Positions 1 through 8,102 of a DNA stretch of 17,607 nucleotides are shown here, in pieces. The notes beneath the pieces were generated by a model. That model had not been told where the DNA came from and did not search any database. It saw only the letters and a program-made list of their open reading frames with translations. Both the position numbers and the translations under genes were made by a program. The stretch is from Minisyncoccota bacterium (lineage in GTDB: Bacteria > Patescibacteriota > Microgenomatia > Levybacterales > UBA12049), in contig JANWIQ010000021.1 of assembly GCA_025449795.1 (NCBI GenBank), positions 1 through 17,607 of the forward strand, in the 5' to 3' direction. Numbering within the stretch: position 1 is the first letter of the stretch; every line of letters starts with the position of its first letter.

Positions 1-326
1 AATTCCCTATCCGCTTCCCAATCCAAAACTTTCTTATTGCCAAAATATGGGAGTTGCATTTTTTTATTTCCCTCAATTCCTAAATGGGCAACAAAGGACC
101 CATGAGGAATCACAATAACATTTTTGCTTTTTAGTTTTTTTTCAAGTGAAGGAAATTCTTTAAAAGATGAAATCGTGAGAACTTTGTCAATAAATGGAAA
201 CCGTTTGTAAAAGGATTCTCTTTCTTTTGTGGTTATGACGAGTGTAGAAAATTTTTCATCTTTTGCGCCTTTAAGAATTTGAAGAGATGAGTGGCTTCCG
301 AGTGTTGCAATAGTGTAGTTTTTCAT
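1..326 (-). CDS. purP: PurP, FAICAR synthetase (5' part; continues past the window edge)
   Basis: The visible 108 codons start at the ATG at 326-324 and run off the left edge. PurP is an ATP-grasp ligase that formylates AICAR to FAICAR with formate and ATP, best known from archaea where it replaces the PurH transformylase. The translation carries the family N-terminus: IATLGSHSSLQILKGAKDE at residues 6-24, then a VIPHGSFVAHLGIEGN segment and a YFGNKKVLDWEADRE segment, all of which I recall as conserved in methanogen PurP. The ATP-grasp core is outside the window. The start lies 1 nt after the purQL stop, so the two are probably translationally coupled as the last visible gene of the purFND-purQL-purP operon. 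The family call is firm; activity cannot be judged from this fragment. Confidence 0.88.
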   Translation of the reverse strand, partial: MKNYTIATLGSHSSLQILKGAKDEKFSTLVITTKERESFYKRFPFIDKVLTISSFKEFPSLEKKLKSKNVIVIPHGSFVAHLGIEGNKKMQLPYFGNKKVLDWEADRE

Positions 327-327
327 A

Positions 328-2553
328 TTATTTTTTATTTTTCCCTCGCACGCCAGCCATAACAAGTAAGGTCGTTGGTTTTATGGAATGATTTTGATAC
401 GCGTTATAGAGACTAACATTTCCACTCACTATCGGAATTTCATATCTTTTACATCTTTCAGACAGCCCAATTATTGTTTCCTCAAATGCGTCAATGCTAT
501 CTTTCGGATGGCCAAAATTAAGACAATTTGTGAGTCCAAGTGGTGTGGCAGTAAGTTTTTTCATTGTAGCATAGCACGTATCAAAAGCGTGCTGTATTCC
601 TTTCTTTGGTTGAGTGTCTGCAATACCTTCGTCGCTACTCCAAGTTATGACAACTTCTTTCTCGATTTCTGGGATGTCTAAAATTGCAAAATGACCTGGT
701 TTATTCGGGCCTTTTATTGTCCGTACTCCAACGCTCCAATCATATTGTTGCCAGATAGTTTTTGTAATAGAAATTGGTGCTTTGGTTTGCGAAGTATTTT
801 GAGAGGTCCACTTTCTCTTTTCCCAGTTTTTTTCAACCTCTTCAAAAACATCATCGAATTCCATGCGTTCGCTTTGTATTGTTTTTTCTTCGTCTGTATA
901 GACAATGGTGTATTTTTCATCATTAGTAACTTCTCCAATTACACACGCTTCTAAGTCCCAGCGTTGAAATAGAGACAAAATCTCTTTTTGATACTTTTTC
1001 TTCCCAACAATAAGCATTCTTTCTTGAGATTCCGAAAGAAGCATATCTGTTGGTGACATATAAGCGGTTTTTATCGGAACCTTATTCAAGTATAATTTTG
1101 CACCAAGTGATTTTCCTGTTTTTTTGCGTCCTCTCATAATGACTTCAGAGGTAGAACATAAAAGACCTGCTGCGCCCATGTCTTGCATTCCTTCAATCCA
1201 TTCCGTTTCTGCCAATTCGCAACATGCTTCCAAAAGCAGTTTTTCTAAATAAGGGTCTGCTTCCTGTACGGCATTCTTGTTATCAGCATTTATGGTTTCA
1301 GATGCCATTTGTGCTCCTCCGATTCCGTCTGTGCCGGTTTTTGCCCCGACATATATCAAACAGTTGCCGGAAGTCAATGCATTGCCATAAATAATATTAG
1401 ATTTTTTTACTAACCCAAATGCCGCAATATTTACCAAACAATTATTGTTATATGTTTTGTCGAAATATACATCGCCCCCGACAGTCGGAACCCCAATGCA
1501 ATTGCCATAATCAGCGATTCCATGAACGACTTCTTTTAGCAATTTTTTAGAATGTTCATCTGTGCCAAATCGTAAAAAATCAAGTGTTGCAATGGGACGT
1601 GCGCCCATGGTAAATATATCCCGCAGAATTCCCCCAACTCCGGTTGCTGCACCATGATATGGTTTAATAAAAGAAGGATGGTTGTGGCTTTCAATTCTCA
1701 TTGCTAAGCCATATCCACTACCCAAATCTACGATCCCCGCATTCTCGCCTGGACCTTGCAACACAGCTTTCCCTTTCGTTGGAAGTAATCGAAGAAATTT
1801 TTTTGTGCTTGCATAACTCGTATGTTCACTTGCCATTGCCTCTTTTAAGGTATCTTTAATCGTGCGAGAAGAGTTAGCAAAATACTTTTCAATTGCCTTC
1901 ATAAAATATTCTCCATCCTCAGACCTTTCCGGGTGTGGCATAAGTCCGAAAATTGTATGATCTTTATTTGATACGCCTGCAATATTTTCCACAGAGCCAT
2001 TCGGATTGCTCTCTTTATAGAGAAGAAATATTTGTTGATTTTTTTGAAGATCGTGCAACTGACTTTTTGTAATTTCATATCTTCCATATCCATGTGCCAC
2101 TGGCAAACGATATGTCTTGCCGCGCATTGCCTCGTCATTAAAAAAAGATTTCCCTACTGCTTCGCATACCGTAATATCGCAGAAAAATTTCTTGTTGACA
2201 TTTTGTTCAAGTTTTCCCGGAAGAAGTCCTGCTTTGACAAGGATTTGAAATCCATTACAGATACCAAGAATTGGAATACCCTTTTCAGCTGCTTGTCGAA
2301 TTGTTTTCATCACAGGAGATTTCATTGCTTGTTGTCCCGGGTCTATTTGATAACTATGCGTTGCTTTTTCATATACTCTGTCTCCAAATGCAAATCCTCC
2401 AGGGATAACCAACAGATCCCATGTTGGATCTGGTGCGTCTTTATACCAAATAAATTCTGCATCATGCCCAAATTTTCTAAAAAATGTTAATGCGTCAAAA
2501 TCGCAATTAGAACAAGGAAACCGAACAATCCCAATTGAAAGTTTTTTACTCAT
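328..2553 (-). CDS. purQL: PurQ-PurL fusion (FGAM synthase), PurL half truncated at the C-terminus
   Basis: 741 aa, converting FGAR to FGAM with glutamine and ATP. Residues 1-225 are a class I glutamine amidotransferase of PurQ type: nucleophile Cys99 in GICNGFQ, and His207/Glu209 in MPHPER. Residues 230-741 are small-type PurL: SEHTSY (242-247), RIESHNHPS (286-294), GAATGVGGILRDIFTMGARP (301-320), PTVGGDVYF (356-364) and SESQERML (507-514). The order, glutaminase first, is the reverse of E. coli PurL. The protein stops shortly after SGNVSLYN (710-717), where B. subtilis PurL (about 742 aa) continues for roughly 200 residues, so the second AIRS-C-like domain is missing. As I recall, T. maritima PurL has a reduced version of this domain. 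The start overlaps the purFND stop by 8 nt. No purS is visible. The family is certain; whether the shortened enzyme is fully active is open. Confidence 0.93.
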   Translation of the reverse strand: MSKKLSIGIVRFPCSNCDFDALTFFRKFGHDAEFIWYKDAPDPTWDLLVIPGGFAFGDRVYEKATHSYQIDPGQQAMKSPVMKTIRQAAEKGIPILGICNGFQILVKAGLLPGKLEQNVNKKFFCDITVCEAVGKSFFNDEAMRGKTYRLPVAHGYGRYEITKSQLHDLQKNQQIFLLYKESNPNGSVENIAGVSNKDHTIFGLMPHPERSEDGEYFMKAIEKYFANSSRTIKDTLKEAMASEHTSYASTKKFLRLLPTKGKAVLQGPGENAGIVDLGSGYGLAMRIESHNHPSFIKPYHGAATGVGGILRDIFTMGARPIATLDFLRFGTDEHSKKLLKEVVHGIADYGNCIGVPTVGGDVYFDKTYNNNCLVNIAAFGLVKKSNIIYGNALTSGNCLIYVGAKTGTDGIGGAQMASETINADNKNAVQEADPYLEKLLLEACCELAETEWIEGMQDMGAAGLLCSTSEVIMRGRKKTGKSLGAKLYLNKVPIKTAYMSPTDMLLSESQERMLIVGKKKYQKEILSLFQRWDLEACVIGEVTNDEKYTIVYTDEEKTIQSERMEFDDVFEEVEKNWEKRKWTSQNTSQTKAPISITKTIWQQYDWSVGVRTIKGPNKPGHFAILDIPEIEKEVVITWSSDEGIADTQPKKGIQHAFDTCYATMKKLTATPLGLTNCLNFGHPKDSIDAFEETIIGLSERCKRYEIPIVSGNVSLYNAYQNHSIKPTTLLVMAGVRGKNKK

Positions 2554-5500
2554 ATATTCTTATCCTTTCCACATCGCGCCAGCCGATGTCTGTCCGATAA
2601 TGGAGATTATTTCCTTCAACACTAATAAGAGAAATGGCATTGTATGCATTCTTTCGCGCTTCAAGTATATCTTTTCCTTCACCTACTGCATAAAAAAGTC
2701 GTCCGCCATGTACAACATGGTCTTTCCCCACTTTCTTAATCCCTGCAGAAAGAATATGGACATTGGGAAGTTTTCTTGCGTCTTCAATGCCAATAATTTT
2801 TTTGCCCTTTGCCAAAGTATAATCCGTGGGATATCCTCTTGCCGCGCCAGTCACTGCAACGCGTACTTTTCCGTCCAAAAGTATTTTAATTTTCTCCAAT
2901 TCACCATTAATAATTGCCATAGATAATTCAAACAAATCATTTTTTAATCCTGGAAGTAATACTTGCGCTTCGGGGTCTCCCCAGCGGCAGTTATACTCAA
3001 TAACATATGGGATTAATTTTTCATTTTCTTTAAGCAACATTGCACTAAGGTATAACATGCCTTTATACACAATACCTTCTTCTCGAAGAGCTATGAAAGT
3101 CTTTTTAATAACGTCGGTTACCTCTGCCATTACTTTTGGTGTAGCAACAAGAGGCGAAGAAGAGGTGCCCATACTTCCGGTATTTTCTCCTTCGTCAAAA
3201 TTATTTACTCTTTTGTGGTCTTGTGCAGTACCAATAATACGAAAATCGTTTCCGTCGGTAAGGACAAGGACAGAAAGTTCTTCTGCATTGCCGTCTTTTC
3301 CGCCAAGCCACTTTTCTATAAGAAATATTTTTCCTGCTTCCCCAAATTGGTCGAGTTGACGAATTCGTTCTATTGCCTCTGCGTTATTTCTTGCCGGCAA
3401 TGCTACTTTTCCTTCGCATAACCCGTCTGCCTTCACAAACCAGGCCTGATCGGGATTATTTTGGATAAAGTTGATCCCCTCTTCTTTGCTGTGACATATT
3501 CTAAAGAATGGTTGGTTGATGCCTTGTCTTTGAAGGCATATACGAGAATATGCTTTGCTCCATTCCAGTTGTCCGGCAAGCCATGTGGGGCCTAGTACAG
3601 GAATTCCTTCTGCATGCAGTAAGTCGACAAGTTTGGCAGCAACGGCATTTTCTTGTGCCACATCGACAAGTGCCACATGATTGTCTTTACAAATTTTTAT
3701 AATTTTCTCCACGTCAGAAGTGGTAAGATGTGGATATGTTTCAACGGGTTTTGTCGAGTATTGCCGCATCAGGTCATTGCCAGGAATGGCAATGACTTTC
3801 CCAACATGAGGACTTTGGGAATACTTTGCGACCAATGCACTTCCCCGTCCCCCACTATCAACGACAACAACAGGATTATTTATTTTTGCAGCAGGCGCAT
3901 CACTCTTGCAAAGGGTGATAAGCGTAGTAGTATACAAAGCATTTTCCTTTTGCTTAAGTCTTTGGTACAGGCTTTCTACCGTATCGGTAGATTTTATTTT
4001 TTCCCAGCATCTTCCCAATACTTTTCCAAAATCGAATTCTTTACTCAGAAAGTGAACGGTCGATCCGGCAAAGGTTGCCTTTGTATCAAGAAAATTTTGC
4101 AGCGCTTGGTCTGTAAATTTTCCCCTATTCCATAACCCATCTGTATTATCGGGATTTTTCACTACGTCTGTGAGACCCTCGGGAATAAGACCTGGGTGAA
4201 TATTAAGAATTTTTTCAGGAAATAATTCGATAAGTGTGTTAGGAATTATTTTCTTCCACCCGGTGAGTACGATATAATCTACCGGATATTTTTTGGTGAG
4301 GAGATTTTCCAATTTTTCTTTTTTGGAATCGAAAATATGCGTTGGGATGTTATGCTTTTTGGCTCTCACCAGTCCATAGGCATCTTCTTTGTCACTTATC
4401 ACAACTGCTATTTTTGCATTGAGTTTGCCTGCTTCTATTACATCGATAATTGCTTGCAAATTGGTCCCTGTCCCTGCATTGGAAATAAGTATAGCAAGTT
4501 GTTTTACCTTTTCCTTTGGATAGGCAATTTCATTTTTTCGCTCTCCGATATCGCATGGGTAATCGCCATTAAATTCAGAAAGCGAAAATTTACTTTCCGG
4601 GATCCCTGTTGCCTCTATCATGCCGTTGTATGAAAGAAAATATACGGAATCTGCGCCAATATATTCGGTTATTTCCTCGAGATTTTTGTGGGATGCAATC
4701 AACTCTTGTTGTGATGGCGTATTAATGCCGTAAAAGTCTGGAAATTTTACCGGAGGACAACTAAGGAGAAGGTGTACTTCTTTTGCGCCTGCTTGCCGAA
4801 GGAGGGTAACAATTTTTTTGGAAGTTGTTCCCCGGACAATAGAATCATCGATTATCACTATCTTTTTACCTTTAATAATAAGCTTGAGTGGATTAAGCTT
4901 TATGCCAACATCCCTTTCTCGTAAATGCTGCTCGGGGCGAATAAAAGTACGATGAATATATCTATTTTTAATAAGTGCATGCTCAAAAGGTATACCTGTT
5001 TCTTGTGCATAACCAATTGCTGCGGGGATGGCAGAGTCAGGGACAGGAATAACAAGATCTGCAGGAATGTAACACTCTTTTCCTAAATGTACTCCCAAAT
5101 TTTTTCTGACTTCATTCACACTTTTTCCCAGCATATTGCTATCTGGCCTTGCAAAATAAATAAATTCAAAAATATCAAGCTTTTGCTGCGATTTTGTCAG
5201 TTGATAGGAATGTACCCCCTTTGTATCCACCACAATCATTTCACCTGGTTTTACTTCTCTGACAAAGGTTGCTTGAATAGTGTCCAATGCACATGTCTCG
5301 GATGCAAAAATAATATCGCCATTCAATTTCCCCATACAAAGTGGTCGGATGCCATAGGTATCACGAAGGGCAACAAGCTTATTTTTTGTCAGCAGCGTGA
5401 GACAAAAAACGCCGGTAAATAGTGGATAGCATTTTTTAACCGCCTCTTCAATGCTTTTCCCTTGCAGGAGATAATATTCAAGACTTCGATGCATGAGTTC

Positions 5501-5899
5501 GGAGTCATTGAGGTCTGCTGTGGGTATTTTTTTACTCTTCAAAAATTCCAAGAGTTTTTTAGTAGATGGCAGGTTGCCATTGTGGGAAAGGGCAAGTAGA
5601 CCTTTAGGGCTGGTAACCGGTTGTGCATGGCAAGGATCAGAGCCACCCGAGGTCCCATACCGATTTTGTCCTATGGCAATATGACCCGCTAATTTTTTTA
5701 GGTCTTCTTCCTGGTAGACGTGTGCTACCAGGCCTTCGCCTTTGTGGGAGGTTATTTTTTTCCCGTTGGAAGAGCTGATGCCTGAGGACTCCTGTCCCCT
5801 ATGTTGGAGTGCCCATAAACCAAAATAAGCAAGACGCGCGGTTTCGCTGTTATCTCCAAAAACCCCTATAATGCCACATTTTTCCTCAAATCGTTCCAT
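2546..5899 (-). CDS. purFND: Trifunctional purine enzyme: PurF-PurN-PurD fusion
   Basis: 1117 aa carrying the first three purine steps. Residues 1-460 are PurF (PRPP amidotransferase): Cys8 in KCGIIGVFG after a 7-residue propeptide that must be removed to expose the nucleophile, and the PRPP loop IVIIDDSIVRGTTS (347-360). The cysteines that bind the Fe-S cluster in B. subtilis PurF are largely absent (FPDFYG in place of HPCFYG, no CxxCxxC-like cluster). Residues 465-665 are PurN: NIHPGLIPEG with Asn566/His568 and the likely Asp623. Residues 674-1117 are PurD, an ATP-grasp ligase: GPTWLAGQLEWSKAY, KADGLCEGKVAL, and IEYNCRWGDPEAQ (967-979). Its N-terminal GGREHA motif reads GGRGSA (683-688). 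The chosen ATG is the one that gives the propeptide; there is no Shine-Dalgarno, and a terminator-like hairpin ends 7 nt upstream. First gene of the operon. Confidence 0.95.
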   Translation of the reverse strand: MERFEEKCGIIGVFGDNSETARLAYFGLWALQHRGQESSGISSSNGKKITSHKGEGLVAHVYQEEDLKKLAGHIAIGQNRYGTSGGSDPCHAQPVTSPKGLLALSHNGNLPSTKKLLEFLKSKKIPTADLNDSELMHRSLEYYLLQGKSIEEAVKKCYPLFTGVFCLTLLTKNKLVALRDTYGIRPLCMGKLNGDIIFASETCALDTIQATFVREVKPGEMIVVDTKGVHSYQLTKSQQKLDIFEFIYFARPDSNMLGKSVNEVRKNLGVHLGKECYIPADLVIPVPDSAIPAAIGYAQETGIPFEHALIKNRYIHRTFIRPEQHLRERDVGIKLNPLKLIIKGKKIVIIDDSIVRGTTSKKIVTLLRQAGAKEVHLLLSCPPVKFPDFYGINTPSQQELIASHKNLEEITEYIGADSVYFLSYNGMIEATGIPESKFSLSEFNGDYPCDIGERKNEIAYPKEKVKQLAILISNAGTGTNLQAIIDVIEAGKLNAKIAVVISDKEDAYGLVRAKKHNIPTHIFDSKKEKLENLLTKKYPVDYIVLTGWKKIIPNTLIELFPEKILNIHPGLIPEGLTDVVKNPDNTDGLWNRGKFTDQALQNFLDTKATFAGSTVHFLSKEFDFGKVLGRCWEKIKSTDTVESLYQRLKQKENALYTTTLITLCKSDAPAAKINNPVVVVDSGGRGSALVAKYSQSPHVGKVIAIPGNDLMRQYSTKPVETYPHLTTSDVEKIIKICKDNHVALVDVAQENAVAAKLVDLLHAEGIPVLGPTWLAGQLEWSKAYSRICLQRQGINQPFFRICHSKEEGINFIQNNPDQAWFVKADGLCEGKVALPARNNAEAIERIRQLDQFGEAGKIFLIEKWLGGKDGNAEELSVLVLTDGNDFRIIGTAQDHKRVNNFDEGENTGSMGTSSSPLVATPKVMAEVTDVIKKTFIALREEGIVYKGMLYLSAMLLKENEKLIPYVIEYNCRWGDPEAQVLLPGLKNDLFELSMAIINGELEKIKILLDGKVRVAVTGAARGYPTDYTLAKGKKIIGIEDARKLPNVHILSAGIKKVGKDHVVHGGRLFYAVGEGKDILEARKNAYNAISLISVEGNNLHYRTDIGWRDVERIRIYE

Positions 5900-5906
5900 A
5901 GGTATG

Positions 5907-5929
5907 AAAAAACCCGCAAGAGCGGGTTT
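5907..5929 (-). terminator. Intrinsic-terminator-like hairpin in the purFND leader
   Basis: On the minus strand an 8-bp stem AAACCCGC / GCGGGTTT with a TCTT loop runs into a T tract of six (partly inside the stem), and the purF ATG follows 7 nt later. No minus-strand gene precedes it that it could terminate, so it lies inside the purFND leader. The likely role is transcriptional attenuation of the purine operon, or termination of a short leader RNA. No competing antiterminator pairing was obvious by eye. Confidence 0.7.
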
Positions 5930-6063
5930 GAATGAAATTAGGCCGACAAAAAGAATTTCTCTTTGCTAAATTTTTAGGAGAGCAGTTGCTGCAAAGAAAA
6001 TATAAATGCTTGGAACTTTTTGGTGATAGAAATGCTAGCGCCATTAAAAGTTACTTCACTCTT

Positions 6064-6092
6064 ACTGTACATTACAATATAGTAAAATTCAA
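6064..6092 (-). promoter_or_regulatory. Candidate purFND promoter
   Basis: Minus strand TTGAAT (6092-6087), 17-nt spacer, TACAGT (6069-6064). Transcription would begin near 6057 and give a leader of about 155-160 nt before the purF ATG, containing a 7-bp TCTTTGC/GCAAAGA stem and the terminator-like hairpin. The match is moderate. The promoter lies back to back with that of the recombinase gene. Confidence 0.4.
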
Positions 6093-6112
6093 TAGGCCAT
6101 TACTATATCATA

Positions 6113-6142
6113 TTGGTAACGTCGTAAATTAATTGCTATACT
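6113..6142 (+). promoter_or_regulatory. Recombinase gene promoter, leaderless arrangement
   Basis: TTGGTA (6113-6118), 18-nt spacer, TATACT (6137-6142). The ATG at 6149 comes 6 nt after the -10 box, so the transcript would begin at or next to the start codon. This supports 6149 as the true start and matches the absence of a Shine-Dalgarno site. Confidence 0.6.
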
Positions 6143-6148
6143 AAAATT

Positions 6149-7123
6149 ATGTATACTACCCTGCCCGCGCAAATAAATGATTTTCTGGAATATCTCTCGG
6201 TAGAAAAAAATTGTAGTAAATTAACGATCCGCGATTACCGACACTATCTGGAAACTTTTGCACAGTGGTACGACCCTTCGGTAAGCTCAGGGCAAGTCCC
6301 TTCAGATTCAGAAAACAGAGATTTTAAGTCAATTGAAAAATTAACTCTGCAAGATGTGCGAAAATTTCGAAGTTTTCTTGCGAATAGAGTCGACGAGCAT
6401 GGGATGACGTTAATGCGAGTGACCCAGAATTACTATGTAATAGCGCTCAGGTCATTTCTTAAATTTCTTATTAAAAATGATGTCCCAACTCTTGAGCCCA
6501 CAAAAATAGACTTACCCAAAACAGAAAGCAGATCATTAAAATTTTTGGAGCGAGAGCAGATTGATAGACTAGTTACCTCGGTAGACACTTCCAAAGAGGA
6601 AGGCATACGAGATAGAGCCATGCTAGAGCTTCTCTTCTCTACGGGACTTCGTGTGAGTGAGCTTTGCAAACTTAATCACCAACAAATAAATTTCCAACGG
6701 CGAGAATTTGGCGTAATTGGGAAAGGTGGAAAAGCACGGATAGTCTTTATTTCCGATCGGGCTGCAGAGTGGACCGGACGATATTTGGCAGAAAGAAAAG
6801 ACAACTACAAGCCACTTTTTATTCGATATTCAGGACCTCAGCTGAGTGAAAACAACGGCGAAAAAATGCGCTTAACTCCCCGGTCGGTTGAGCGGATGGT
6901 AAAAAAATATGTCAAAAAAGCGCGTATTCCAGTGGATGCGACGGTCCATACGCTCAGACACAGCTTTGCAACAGATTTACTGACCAATGGTGCTGACTTA
7001 CGCTCGGTCCAGGAGATGCTTGGACACAAAAATATCGCTACTACCCAGATCTATACACATATCACCAACCGGCAGCTCAAGAATGTACATGCACAGTACC
7101 ACTCGGGAAACAAAAACAGGTAA
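6149..7123 (+). CDS. XerC/XerD-family tyrosine recombinase
   Basis: 324 aa. An N-terminal SAM-like core-binding domain (about 5-110: FLEYLSVEKNCSKLTIRDYRHYL, and the NYYVIALRSFLKFL helix) precedes the catalytic domain with all expected residues: Arg168 (STGLRVSEL), a Lys in GKGGKAR (191-197), His267 and Arg270 (HTLRHSFAT), His293 (LGHKNIATTQ) and nucleophile Tyr302 (IYTH). It acts on DNA in the cytoplasm, resolving chromosome dimers at dif or moving an element; the sequence does not tell which, and no partner gene is visible. Residues 42-52 (DPSVSSGQVPS) look like an in-frame insertion relative to ordinary Xer N-domains. The last 153 bp before the final codons recur at 9381-9533. It is convergent with the next gene, 7 nt apart. 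Confidence 0.9.
   Translation: MYTTLPAQINDFLEYLSVEKNCSKLTIRDYRHYLETFAQWYDPSVSSGQVPSDSENRDFKSIEKLTLQDVRKFRSFLANRVDEHGMTLMRVTQNYYVIALRSFLKFLIKNDVPTLEPTKIDLPKTESRSLKFLEREQIDRLVTSVDTSKEEGIRDRAMLELLFSTGLRVSELCKLNHQQINFQRREFGVIGKGGKARIVFISDRAAEWTGRYLAERKDNYKPLFIRYSGPQLSENNGEKMRLTPRSVERMVKKYVKKARIPVDATVHTLRHSFATDLLTNGADLRSVQEMLGHKNIATTQIYTHITNRQLKNVHAQYHSGNKNR
6272..6303. repeat. Possible short dispersed repeat inserted in frame in the recombinase gene
   Basis: The stretch CCCTTCGGTAAGCTCAGGG (6274-6292) followed by CAAGTCCC resembles a short repeat family (CCTTCGACAAGCTCAGG-like) that I recall as scattered through CPR and other environmental genomes, including inside proteins as S-S-G-Q peptides. 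The encoded peptide interrupts the core-binding domain between a helix and a polar loop. Only one copy is seen here, so the repeat call rests on memory. Confidence 0.4.
6964..7116 (+). repeat. Direct repeat copy 1: 3' end of the recombinase gene
   Basis: 153 bp, matching 9381-9533 at 152 of 153 positions by direct comparison. The one difference (C at 7009, T at 9426) is a synonymous Val codon change. It covers the catalytic HLR-downstream region to the C-terminus. The starts of the two copies lie 2417 bp apart. Confidence 0.95.
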
Positions 7124-7130
7124 AAGAAGG

Positions 7131-8093
7131 TTAAGCTGCTAATGGAGCTGTTTTTTCCTCTATGTCAATTCTTCTTTTCATCTCGGAAATGAGTGCGAGA
7201 TGTTCATCAACTGTATGACATCTACCCGAATTTCCTTCAGTAGTACTCAAAGCAATATGTGTTACTCCCATTTGTTTTAATCTTCTGTAGTTATCCATCC
7301 ATTTATCCTCAGGTACTTTAGCAAGATTTATCAATCCTTGAATTGGGAATTCAGTTTCTCTACCTCGTCTTATGCTACATTCTTTCACTATTTGCATGAT
7401 ATGTTTATCTTCAAAGGTATCAGGGCCGACATCAGCAAGATAACCGTCTCCTAATTGTACTGCCCGATCTATTGCGGGTTTACTTAGTCCCCCCACCCAT
7501 ATTGGGATGAGTTGTCGTGGTCTTGGTGAAATTCCACCATATATATGCTCTTCCTCTCCACCTTTTACTCCACTCACGTGTACGTCTACTACTTCTTCTG
7601 TCCAAATCCTGCGTAGAGCTATTATTTGTTCATTGAGTCGTTGTCCACGTCGGTGATAGTCAAATGCAGACGCTTCAAACTCAGCTTCATTCCAACCAGC
7701 ACCCACCCCTAGCCGCAATCTTCCTTTGCTAATAAAATCAAGAGTTGCCGCAGCGTTGGCAACGTCTATGGTTGATCTTCTAGACAAAATTGAAACTCCA
7801 GTAAATAGCTCCATTTTTGTTGTTGCTAATGCTATTGCTGTAAGTTGAATAAAAGGGTCGAGAAAATATTGAGTATTATTATTTTTATCCTTAAGGGCGT
7901 ATTCATTTTGTGTTGCTAGGTTTGCTTGATCTGACTGTGTTTCGTTTTGAAGCAAGGAATGGTCTAGAACCATACAAAATCCAAAACCAAGTTCTTCTGC
8001 TCTTCTTGCAAGCTCTGAAAAATCTTCTGGATTTCCTTCTTTTATGCCAAGATTTCTTGGAATGTGGAGCCCAAGCTCCGGAACTTTTAGCAT
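7131..8093 (-). CDS. Luciferase-like (LLM class) flavin or F420-dependent oxidoreductase
   Basis: 320 aa, single TIM-barrel domain of the bacterial luciferase-like family. Supporting segments: ELARRAEELGFGFCMVLDH near residues 27-45, an IQLTAIALATTKMELFTGVSILSRR strand-helix region, the family signature FISKGRLRLGVGAGWNEAEFEA, then RLNEQIIALRRIWTEE and PRPRQLIPIWVGGLSKPAIDRAVQLGDGYLA. Such enzymes use FMN or F420; cofactor and substrate cannot be read here, and F420 synthesis would be unusual in a CPR genome. It has its own promoter with the ATG 9 nt after the -10 box. It lies inside the 2.4-kb segment bracketed by recombinase-derived direct repeats, next to the HAD-like gene, which suggests it arrived or was rearranged with it. 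Family confident, function open. Confidence 0.85.
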   Translation of the reverse strand: MLKVPELGLHIPRNLGIKEGNPEDFSELARRAEELGFGFCMVLDHSLLQNETQSDQANLATQNEYALKDKNNNTQYFLDPFIQLTAIALATTKMELFTGVSILSRRSTIDVANAAATLDFISKGRLRLGVGAGWNEAEFEASAFDYHRRGQRLNEQIIALRRIWTEEVVDVHVSGVKGGEEEHIYGGISPRPRQLIPIWVGGLSKPAIDRAVQLGDGYLADVGPDTFEDKHIMQIVKECSIRRGRETEFPIQGLINLAKVPEDKWMDNYRRLKQMGVTHIALSTTEGNSGRCHTVDEHLALISEMKRRIDIEEKTAPLAA

Positions 8094-8102
8094 ATCAGCG
8101 GA

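Larger units (their letters stand above)
5900..6148. other. Divergent intergenic region between purFND and the recombinase gene
   Basis: AT-rich 249-bp spacer holding the purFND leader, its terminator-like hairpin and two divergent promoter candidates. A 66-codon plus-strand ORF (5932-6132) spans it but shows no recognisable motif and no promoter of its own, so I do not call it a gene. I do not recognise a named riboswitch class in the leader. Confidence 0.6.

Noticed and set aside
2032..2490. 152-codon plus-strand ORF opposite purQL, and similar long ORFs opposite purFND
   Set aside because: Antisense shadows of strongly conserved purine genes; Cys/Phe/Ile-rich translations without motifs.
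5932..6132. 66-codon plus-strand ORF between purFND and the recombinase gene
   Set aside because: No promoter, motif or recognisable family; it overlies the purFND leader and both divergent promoters, so chance openness is more likely.
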